A stretch of 37,382 nt of DNA from contig JAIPMN010003567.1 of assembly GCA_020650975.1 (NCBI GenBank), positions 1-37,382 on the forward strand. The letters are read 5' to 3'. The DNA comes from Apostichopus californicus. Lineage: Eukaryota > Echinodermata > Holothuroidea > Aspidochirotida > Stichopodidae. This document shows positions 1-10,800 of this stretch, in pieces. The translations under genes and the position numbers were made by a program. Below the pieces are notes generated by a model. It was not told where the DNA came from, searched no databases, and saw only the letters and a list, made by a program, of their open reading frames with translations. Every line of letters starts with the position of its first letter. Within the stretch, counting starts at the first letter, position 1.

Positions 1-471
1 CACCGTGTGACTGCACAGATGGAAGGCACATAGCAGTCAGTAGCTTGTATCAATGCTGCTGTCACCATGTGACTCTGTACAGATGGAAGGCACATAGGGC
101 TAACTAACTCGTGGATTCTTATTGTTCATGTGACTCCCCACAGAGGTAAGACACTGTCACCATGTGACTGCACAGATGGAAGGCACATAGCACTCAGTAG
201 TCTGTATCGATGCTGCTGTCACCATGTGACTCTGTACAGATGGAACGCACATAGGGCTAACTAACTTGTGGATTCTAATTGTTCATGTGACTCTTCACAG
301 GGGTAAGACACTGTCACCGTGTGACTGCACAGATGGAAGGCACATAGCAGTCAGTAGCTTGTATCAATGCTGCTGTCACCATGTGACTCTGTACAGATGG
401 AAGGCACATAGGGCTAACTAACTCGTGGATTCTAATTGTGCATGTGACTTTGCACAGACGGATAACATATT
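1..471. repeat. 157-bp tandem repeat, three copies
   Basis: Units begin at 1, 158 and 315 and differ at a few positions. Each unit holds three related sub-blocks built round a TGTGACT...CAGATGGAAGGCACATAG core. Degraded sub-blocks continue to about 600. The array starts at the window edge, so its full length is unknown. Confidence 0.9.
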
Positions 472-2614
472 AAATAAGTAAGCCCCCTAATTTGTTTCTA
501 ATTTGTTGATGTGTTTCTACACAGATGCAAGGTACTTACTACATATTAGTATGTATTGATGCTAAGGTTAGATCTTACTCATAACCGATGAAAGGTACCA
601 TTGTGCTTGGTAGCTCATATTATTTATTTACTTCATCTTAGGTGGAAACCCCTGTGATCTAAGTACCTGACATTGATGCTCAGTGTGCAATGTACCCTCA
701 GTGCTGTGGAGGACACATGCTGCTAAGAATCTCTCATAGCTAGAAGAAATGTGGTAAATTTGAAAGGAGTACTTTATATCAGCTTTCCGGTGAAATTTGT
801 TGATGTAACCTAGAGTGCTCGAAAATGGATAACGTCAGCCAAAATGAACTAACACCATTTTTTTGTGGGTAGATAAATTGATGGATAGATAGATAGACAT
901 GCTTTGTATAGAGGGTGCCAGACTGCATTGAGGCATCTACTTCAAGTTGGGAATTTTGGATAATCCAAGGATATAGAAGACAAGCTGAATGAGTTTATAC
1001 ACTCTCTACCGCTGAGACCGTGGTAATAGTGCCAGGCACAAAGGTCTGTTCAGGTTGAATTGCAGCTCAGGAAGAAATGATTTAATTTCTCCATCAGTCA
1101 GTTTCAACTTATTACAGCCTGCTGAATTAAAAGAAGAAAGCATTAATGCCCTTTGACTGAGTATGTAAGTTAATATATAAGGTTGACTGACAGATCAGTT
1201 TGTATTAGAGAAAATTAGGGAGTTACCTGCACATAAGCAATACATGGAAGGACTCTTTCATTGGAAATTGCTTTGGAACAGATAAGATGGACGAACTGAA
1301 CAATGACATAGTAAAAAAGACAATTTTGGTGAGCAAACTGCCTTGGGAGGGGTGGGGGGGGGTGGGGCAGAGAACGTACAGTATCTCAACGTCTTGGCTA
1401 AGATTTGTAATGGAAGAGGCATTTTCCCCTTGCCTTTCACCCCCTACTAATTGAGATGACCAGCATCTATTTTGAGTATCTGTGAGAGAAAATGTCAGAA
1501 AGTATTGCCACATGGTCAGTTTAGCAAACTACACAATCTTTTTTCAGCTTCATTTTGGCTCAAAAGTTGAGTGTGTGTTGTTCATATTCCATTTTGAACT
1601 AATCTTTGTTATTCTTGGTCTTGTGAAACTCTTTTAAGATTGCTCTTTTAATTAGGTTCAAGAAGACTCTTCTTTCTTTTTTTTTCCATCTTAAATCTTT
1701 CTTAAAGTTAACTTTTAAAGTGTACAAAGTGTCACCTTGTATATGTATGTTTGTATTGTGTTTCAAAAATAAAATACTGTGATCAGCAGAATTCCTTTTC
1801 TTCTGTAATATTTTGTCAATATTGTTTGTGTGCTTGCAAACCTTGTTGGATTTCTACAATGTCACTCCATGCTGGTGACAGGTAAATGCTGATTCAATAA
1901 ACTTTATACTGTCTGAAGCATTTAAATTTGCATTTGGCAAACTTCATGCCTTTTCAAGTCCCTCCCCCCCCCCCCACCTAAAGTAACATTAAATATGTCA
2001 ATCAAGGTTTACCTTGGTCCATGTATTTAGCAACTTCAGTGTCCAATTTGTTAACAAAGTTATGAGCAGCTTGAAAAGTAGCATTAGCATGAGTAATGGA
2101 AATATAAAATCACAAGTTGCATTTTATACAAAACCCCCCCCCCCCCCCAAAAAAAACTTCCGTAATCTACACAACGTGATAACTTATCACCTCAATATGC
2201 AAATTAGGTATGTGTCAGACTGACTATGGAATGCAATTAGTTCATGTTGAGACATAATAGGTCTACTTTTTCCAATTGCTTGAAGTAATTAAGTTCTTTA
2301 AAACACAACTCATGTAATTGTAGTTTTGTCAAACTTGGTGGTAGAAATTTGATTGGCTCAAAAACGAACTGTTTCTTAATTGAAGTTGCACTGCGAATGC
2401 TAGTGTTGTTAAGGAAATATGTGTCTAACTGAACCCATGGATTTATTGCGAGATATAAACCACTGCATACATTATGAGAATTACAAGACTTAAAATGTTC
2501 TATGTCTATGAGGAATGAGAAGTACAGCTGTTACATTCCAACTAACAGGCAAGTTATTTGGTCTTCAGTGGGTCTTTCTGCTCATTCGGACTATCATAAA
2601 TCACTGCAAGATCA

Positions 2615-2628
2615 GTTGCCATGGAAAC
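2615..2628 (+). promoter_or_regulatory. RFX X-box motif
   Basis: GTTGCCATGGAAAC matches the X-box consensus GTNRCC-AT-RGNAAC at every fixed position. RFX factors drive ciliary and flagellar genes. It lies about 2.1 kb downstream of LRRC71, so its target is unclear. Confidence 0.4.
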
Positions 2629-3770
2629 ACTTGATAAAGTACCACTTAATAAAGAATATAAGAATACAACTTTGTTATTTCACTTTTATTTGTATCATAT
2701 GATACATAAAACTGCAGTTAAACTCTCATTAACATTGCATTTATGTGGAACATATTTTGCTGACATGGAATACTAGCAAAAACATGACTTGGACGGTTTA
2801 AAATATGAAATATTATTTACATATATTATTCATGTATTGGAAGATATCTGAATGGACGGATATTTTGCAAGAAGACTGGAACAATTTAAAATGCACATTT
2901 TTCTTTTTGCAAAATGGTTGTATAGAGGGCACTCTTTAATTTCAAGATTATACCACAAATGCCACCAAAATTGTCAAATAAGGTCACATGACTATTGCAA
3001 GACCTTTCGATTTTAATCAAATAAATCTTTGCCAACTAATTTAAAAACAAAGTATAACCATACATAACTTCATTCTCTATCAGTGCTAAAGTGAACTAAA
3101 CAAATGCAGGAATCTTTGAGTACTATACAGCCTCTGGAGGGTTGTAGGTTAAAGGGAGTGAAGACTCGCGCACACTGAAAGAAATGTCCTATGCCGGTAA
3201 TCTGACATCGTTTCGAATGAGGTGTAACAGAAGTGCTAGACACCACCATCGATCCCAGAAAATACACACACAGCTTGCTACCATCACTTCACTTGCAAGC
3301 AACGGAAAGTTAACGTTTTCACTTTTCAGAGAGCGGCACGCAGTTTGGGGCGAGTCTTCAATGCCTTTAAAGCATTGACTGGCCGCTACAGTAAAAACTG
3401 GATATTTCTTTAGATCCAGCAGCAACTCAAAGTTTCACCATCTCAGGTACTTTCTCCCCAAAAATGTATAAGACAAATCTAATAAACTGGTAGCTGATTT
3501 CACTGCTATATTAACTCCTTTTTCAGACAGACGTCATCAGTAGTAAGGTTAACGTTGTGAATAAGCACGCTGTTACATGTATATTACTTCAGCTGGCTAG
3601 AGGCCATCACTCAAATAAAAGCAACACATGACTGGATAGAAGTTTCTTGACATATTAAAGACAGTATGTACAGAAAGTAGTTTATTTCCATAAATGCTTA
3701 AGTCAATCCCAAACTGGTTGTAAGTAGTTTACTGTAAGAGGGTTACACTGCTATTAATACCAGTCATGTC

Positions 3771-3776
3771 TTTATT
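3771..3776 (-). terminator. Candidate LRRC71 polyadenylation signal
   Basis: The nearest AATAAA downstream of the LRRC71 stop on the minus strand, about 0.96 kb away. If used, the 22-bp minisatellite and the duplicated block would both lie in the 3' UTR. No transcript evidence is available. Confidence 0.3.
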
Positions 3777-4009
3777 CTTCAAACTTGTTTGCTGTGTACC
3801 TATGATTCTTTACAGCATCAGGCTGAAAGACAGTAAAATTAACATGAAAAGTTTTTTCCAAAACAGTTTCATATGGGACTCCTTGGCACACTTTGGTATC
3901 AACAAGGTTGACATCATTTCTAATCGCTCTATTGTTCACTTCATTCCCCTATCTGTTTGGATTAATTAAGTTTGCAACTAATTGTATGAAACATCCAGGG
4001 TTTCATTTA

Positions 4010-4440
4010 GTTTCCAGCCATACACCATATAGTTTCCAGCCAGGCACCACACTGTTTCCAGCTTACACCACAGTTTCCAGCTATTCACCATAGTTTCCAG
4101 CTATACACCATAAAGCTTCCAGCTTTGCACCATGTAGTTCCACCATACACCATATCGTTTCCAGCTATGCACCATATAGTTTCTAGGTATGCACTATAAA
4201 GCTTCCAGCCTTGCACCATGTAGTTTCCAGCCATGCACCATATAGTTTCCAGCAATAAACCATATAGTTTCCAGCCATGCACCATATAGTTTCCAGCCAT
4301 ACACCATATTGTTTCAAGTATGCACCATATAGTTTCCAGCCATACACCATACAGTTTCCAGCCATGCACCATACAGTTTCCAGGTATGCACCATATTGTT
4401 TCCAGCTATACACCATATAGTTTCCAGCCATGCACCATGG
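4010..4440. repeat. 22-bp minisatellite, about 20 copies
   Basis: Consensus GTTTCCAGCCATGCACCATA plus two bases, with copies of 19-22 bp and scattered substitutions. Because 22 is not a multiple of 3, all frames cycle and long repetitive ORFs arise on the minus strand; these are artefacts. It lies about 300 bp 3' of the LRRC71 stop. Confidence 0.95.
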
Positions 4441-4616
4441 CTTCAGTAGCAGAACACCATTGAGTGTTGACGATACCGATGATATCTTGAGTCAAGCTGG
4501 GAGAACCTTACTCCTCCAGTCTTGATATGCACTTTGCATTATTGTACTTTGAATTCGAGCCCCGATACAATCTGAATGCCTTATTGAACTACTTCAACAG
4601 TTTTGTAGCCATAGTT

Positions 4617-4737
4617 GCAATGGTTAAGCAATGATTAGATATCTTTTATAACCATAACTTTGTCCAACTCTCGTTAGTTTGCGATGGTTAAGAAATGATT
4701 AGATATCTTATAACCATAACTTTGTCCAACTCTCGTT
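4617..4737. repeat. 64-bp-spaced direct duplication beside the LRRC71 stop
   Basis: Copies at 4617-4675 and 4681-4737 share most bases (ATGGTTAAG...TGTCCAACTCTCGTT). The second copy runs right up to the stop codon of LRRC71. Confidence 0.85.
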
Positions 4738-4862
4738 CAGCCAGCCGTCGATTGGTTCTCCAAAGAAGGACTCAACTCTGGTGGCTTGTAAAAGGGGTCC
4801 TTGGTAACCATCATCTCGAGTAACTTTGAATAATGTTCGTTGCTCTTAGACACCACATTTCC
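4737..4862 (-). CDS. LRRC71: LRRC71 exon 14, C-terminus and stop
   Basis: Encodes GNVVSKSNEHYSKLLEMMVT, then a Pro-rich tail, and ends in TGA at 4737-4739. The stop touches the second copy of a 64-bp-spaced duplication in the 3' flank. The acceptor is TGCCAG; reading upstream through it yields a spurious hydrophobic extension. Confidence 0.93.
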   Translation of the reverse strand, partial: GNVVSKSNEHYSKLLEMMVTKDPFYKPPELSPSLENQSTAG

Positions 4863-7800
4863 CTGGCAGAGAAAGATAATGTTTGGTGTGAGGGCAGCAT
4901 GGATAATAACATAGAGCAACACCATACTCCTCATATTACTTGTTTACCATAGTGATTTGTGAAGCAGGGTTATTAACTGAAGAATGTCACAAGAGAAGTT
5001 CTAAATCTCTTTTACAATTTAATCCAGTGCCCCTTAAACTGGGAAAGATAATTTTTGCTGATCACCTTCAGGGTTACTAAAATGAGATTCAATGATTTTG
5101 GGGCTGAATGAGGTCCCAAAAGGCAAACTGTGCACCTTTCTATTTGTTATGATTTATTTTGCTAAGGTGCATAGTAGGAGTGGTGGGGGGGATGGTTTTA
5201 GGGTGTGGCAGGTGTGAACAACAAGAATTTGCAAACAATCCCAAGTGAAAGGAAAACAGATTTTAATAAATACTTACCTGAAGTGATAACTTCAACAATC
5301 CTTTCATGGCAGGATGAGGAGACAAGGCACAGAGTGTCGTCTGATATTGCACAGCTAAGAGTAATGACTTGATGCCTGTCTCTCCTATGCTATTCCCTAA
5401 GAGGAAAAGATAGCCAGGCAAATCATTAATTAATAAAAAATATCAAATACTATTGTTTTCCATAATAAAATGTTATTATGGTCAAAGTTATTAAACATCT
5501 TTGTTTAGTCTAAGATTATATGTTAATTCATCACATGGAGCTCCATCCAGTTACCAATGAGATTAGTGGAAGGGGAAGGGGTGTTAATTAATCACAAGGA
5601 ACTTTATTCAGTTATTAATCTGTTGGAGGAAGGGAGGAAAAGGGGAAGGAGGGGGAAGGGGAGTTAAACTTACTAGCAAGGTTAAGATTTATCAATGATC
5701 TATTGCCTGGTATCCATAGCTCTCCATTCAGTGACTCTACAGGTTCAGTCAATGGGTTGACTGCTTCGAGGATGTCTGGTGTCTATGGAAGAAAAAATAA
5801 AAAAAATAAATAAACAATTTGGAATATATCATCTGCAATAATTAAGAAGAAATTTCGAAATAATGACATCAGCTATTTTCATCAAAGTTATTATTTGCTT
5901 ATGAGGTTGAGAGTTTTTATGGTTGAAAACAGACTGAAATTTCTGCCATCTTTTTACAAGTGACATGAAAAAGTAGCCCTTTCTAAAGATGTTACTTGCA
6001 GACAAAGATGAATATAAACATCCACAAATACTTGCTTTTGTATTTCAAGAGATTGCCAGATAAAACCACATTTGTAACCTTGTTGTCATTGAAGTTTGGA
6101 TAAAAGATTAAAGACATGTTGCCTGACTGATTTCACTTTATGAAGCAACTACTGCCCAATTCCTATTCAAGATCCTCACCCACATTCCTTCTCCAGAAAT
6201 ATGACTGCTTTCAACAATAAATCATGATTAGTGAATGCAGGATTGAAGGAAACTTGAAAACCTGAATCTATTTTCGTGTCTCAAACTCCGAAAATTTGCT
6301 CTTAAATGTCAAACACAATACCTCTCAACTTTAAAAATAACAAATTATGAGATGAAATTTAATATTTCATCTGTTTTCTTAGTCTACGTCCTTACCTCGG
6401 CTTCGTGAGAACCTTTCTTGTCCTTCGAGGACGTCGTCTTCTTTCCTTTGGTTGTTTTGGTAGTATCAGCTAAAAAAAGAAAACAATAAACAATTCTAAA
6501 TTTACTGGTACAAGAACCAAAAAATAAATTTGACAATGGTAACTGTGAGTGTCTGAGCCAGGTGTTATTTTGGTGTTTCAAATATATCACATATACAATG
6601 GCCAAGTAATGTGTATTTATTGTTTAATATTCTTATCGAAAAATAACAATTACTTTCAAAGGTGTTTTTTTTTTAATTATTATAATTTACTAGATTAATT
6701 TCATCAATAAAGCCCAATTAGCTATAAAAGTCAAACCTGGTGATGATAATTTGTCTTTATCTACTAAAACAAAAGCAACAGAGAGGAACTTTTGAGTATC
6801 AAGACTGGAGTAATGAGGGTTTTATTGGCATGTGGCTTGAGGTCGATGATGTAAAGTCAAACAAAGGGAATAAATGAAATGCCAAAGCATTATAAGACCA
6901 GTCATGACCACACCCCCACAACACCCCCACCCCAACACCCCCACCCCAACACCCCCACCCCAACACCCCCACCCCAATTGAGTTTTATACAGCTGTTTGA
7001 CATACTGCTATTGGTTGTTTTAATATAAGTATTATATAAACGTCACTATAGCTTGTAAATTAGTACATCTTTCCATTGGGAATGTGAATAGCATTGAATG
7101 AAATGCCGCAATATTTTCTTTCCTCATAAGAAAGGAAATAAATTTTAGTGTAAGAAAGAAGGAGAACTTTGTTAAAAATGGTACTTATGGAACAAGGAAT
7201 GCAAACTAATGTGAAACATTGAAGAAAAAAAACTTGTTAAAAGTAGAGGTCTGCTAATGTTAAAGTGTTAACAGTAAAGTTATCACTACCGTAAACATCA
7301 AACTTCAAATCTACATTTTATGTACATGTTAGTACAAGAACAAAAAAAAAAAAAAAGTTAGCGATTCCAGAACAAAACTTCGTCAAATCTGTATGAGTAA
7401 ATGACTAAAAACTAAACACCTCACACGTGTTTATTGCTATACTATGTGATATGAAAATTAGCTGCAGATGACCTTAAAAATAAGAGTGAAAAGTTATATG
7501 GAGTTTGACTATGTACTACAATGAATGAAGAATAAATATGCTGTTTGTGGATATGAACTACTGTTCTATATGGCAGTGATAAACCCAGCTTTTTGTGTGT
7601 TTGACATGATCATAATCACCGCAGCCATTGAAAATACTCAGGGAAGGTGATTCCAACTGATTGCATGAGCTACGGAAGGTGGAATGTGTCTGACACTCCG
7701 GTCTGCAAACTATTGGGCCCAACCCAGCATGGGGCCAACAAAGCTCTTTGATGGGCCACACACGTTATCGCATTTGCATTCTAAGTATCAGTTCTGAGGG

Positions 7801-10800
7801 GTGAAGATATGGTGGGGATATTCCTCTTGGGAAATCCTGGGTTTTGGGGTCTAGTTTGCAGACCGCTTGATCAAGAGCTAATATTTTCTAAGTAAATCTA
7901 CACTAAAACTACCATTTTGTGAAAGAAAAAACCCAATGCCACACAATGGACGATGCAATATTAACTACCATGCACGGAGAGATGCCTGGGCTCTGAATGA
8001 AGAAAAAAAAATGGGGGAGATGGGATGGTTTCAGTTATTGAAGGAATGAGAATGAGAGAAAACCAACTGAAATCTTCATGTGTTAGAACATCAAAAGAAT
8101 ATGAACAACCAGGAGGAAAAAGCTTCTTAAACTCTTTTAATGTATTTACAATGACAACATGGTTAAGAGTTGATGCCTACATTCTAAACCCATCCTGCAC
8201 TCCCCATCCCTCCCCCTCCTCCTTCAGACCTCTTCTCAGGGTTTCAATAATAAATGTTATAACCATTGCATTTTTTTTATGTGGATAGATTTGTGTTGTT
8301 AACAAAGTTACTGAACTTAATACAGCAGAATTCACCATTCACAAAAATTGCTGGCCACTCTTCCACAAGGTTTCCTTACCTCTGATCTCCCTTACCCCTT
8401 TTTGCCAATATGTTACCCTCTCACTCCCCTCCCCCCTCTTGCCTTCCAATATGATTAATTATGGTATTATCTACCAACACTACCCCAGATAATTTCAAAC
8501 CCATTCACCAGTTCCAAGAATTGTATCCAAGTTCAAAGACCTCATTCATGTAAATGATACAAGGGTAACAAATACCTGTAGTCTCAAGCTTACTCTTATT
8601 TGCTCGAATTCTGCAGAGAATTAAACTAGTATTGGAAATGCTTGAGGGGTTATGAAATGTCAACGAGAATAAAGAACAAAATGAAACATAAAAGCAAAAG
8701 CAAACATAAGATGAAAAAAAAAACAGCATACAGTTAGCGAGCAGCAATGTAGATTTGATCAAGTCTCTCTTGATTAACTTTAATAAAATCAAAATTGTAT
8801 ATAATTAATCATTTGTGTGAACTTCTAATATGTGCTGTCCATATAACCAAAGCGATCCTTGATTGGTAAAATTACCAAGTTAACTTGTTCCAAATTATCA
8901 TTCAGAGTACAAAACATCAGTTTTTTCTTTTTGGACAGTTTTTATTTTCTTTATAATGTTACATTATTTACTCAACCCAAGTGCTATGGTAAGTGCTATG
9001 GTAAGAGTAAACAGTAAACTCATCTATTCTTTAAAAGAGAGGCTTGACCAAGGAAATTGTAATTTAACCGAAAACACCCAAAAAGATGACAATGGGGTCA
9101 AAGGTTGAGAGATACAGGAAGAGAAGCCTACCCATTGAAACTAAAGAGGCTCTGCTGCCAACTACGAGGAATGAAAAGTCCAGAAGTATGTATATAGTTG
9201 TATGAAAAAGTATAAAATAATACAAAGAATTATACACAAGAATCATATATGCCATTACTGCCACAGTGTGCAACATTTGTACAGTAAACATGTGAAAGTT
9301 CACAAAATAAGAATAACAATTTCTGAAGTGATTGAACTTGAAGATAACATTATGCAAGAAATAGATTATGTTTCAATCGAAAAGGATGAATGGAAACAAA
9401 GCCCAACTTAAAGTCTTTATTATAAAAACTGACGATAATACAGTTTATGAAATATTTATACTTATAGAAAATAGCCTGCATATTATGTCATTTATGTAAA
9501 TAAACTGAACATAAATTCCTGGGATATAACTATCGTAATAATGTTTATAATTCATCACCTATTTCTTGGGACAATCCCCGGATTTCAACTACCGTCCTCA
9601 AATTCAAAGTGTTACTGAAATCGTCCCAGAATGTGATGTATGTCCCCAGATCATAATAAATATCTGAAACGATTACAGAACTTGCTAACTTTAAGTTCGG
9701 GACAGAATGCCCGTATCTGGAGGCTGAATTAATGTTTACGTTTTACCATTACTCCTATAACATAATTCCACCCACCCATTAACAAGGAATGTAGATACTA
9801 CCCACGTAAGTCCGCGGTTTCCTAAAGAAAATATAGTCATTTTTTTTAAAATTTATGTCATGTTTTACCTTTTTTCCATTTATCTTCTTTCTTTGTTCCT
9901 TTAGCTGTGTCTTCTTTGTCTTTTTTCCCATCCTGCAAGGAAGAAAAATCATAAAATATTATTAAAATAAGAAATAAGATAAAATAAAATCTGGTTCTAC
10001 TATGACAAGAAATGGTCATTATGGTCATGACTCTACCCCAGAAATACACAACTGAAATAGTTAAGATGCATTTCTGCAAAACTAATGTAAAAATTAGAAG
10101 ATGGGATACAATGCTACATTAAAGGAAATTTAATGAAATAAATAAATTAGTCAGGACCGACCTTTTTATTAGATGATTTATTCCGTCTTTTATCTCCTTT
10201 GTCCAAATGACTCCCGCTTCTGACACTCCCCGGTCTATCCTTAGATTCCGCCCTTCTGGAGGGAGGAGGCTAAAAACAAAATAGTAACTTGCATATGAGT
10301 CGTCAGCAAACTAAAACAAAAAAGCATAATGTTGATGAAAAAGTATAAATGTCCAGCTTTTTTCAATGATTTTCAGAAATTTCAATGATGAAAATTTTGA
10401 AAAATGTCTTCAATGAAAAACACTTTGTCTGTTGTGTATAAAATTATGAAAATTATTATTTTCCTCCAAACAATTGATGGAGTCCTAACTTTTCTTCTCT
10501 CCAGCATTGTAGACGTAACCTTTTTTTCAAAATCCTAAATCTGCTTTTACTTTGAGAATACCCTCTAGAAGAGAAACATTTTGTCATTGAAGAGATGGTT
10601 CCCTCCCAACTCCAATTTTTTTCCCTTCCCCTCTTTGAACTCACCGATTTGCCAGACCCTCTATCTGGAGATCCTTTTTCACTTATCAACTTCCTCCTCT
10701 CTACAACCTCTGTGTGGGTGAGACCAAACCTGGAGAGAAGCTCTCCAAACTTCATAGCACCTTGGTCTCCAACTCTGTTGTTGGCCAGAGACAATGACAA

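Larger units (their letters stand above)
472..4009. other. No supported gene; possible 3' UTR tail of a plus-strand gene
   Basis: No exon chain could be built on either strand. Plus-strand AATAAA occurs at 1768-1773, followed by a GT-rich stretch near 1820-1835, and again at 1896-1901. This is what the end of a gene to the left of the window would look like. A block at 3184-3430 is open on both strands but matches nothing I recognise. Short C tracts lie at 1963-1977 and 2136-2149. Confidence 0.35.

Noticed and set aside
4085..4431. Long minus-strand ORFs rich in Trp, Met and Gly
   Set aside because: They are readings of the 22-bp minisatellite, which cycles through all frames; there is no start, domain or splice support.
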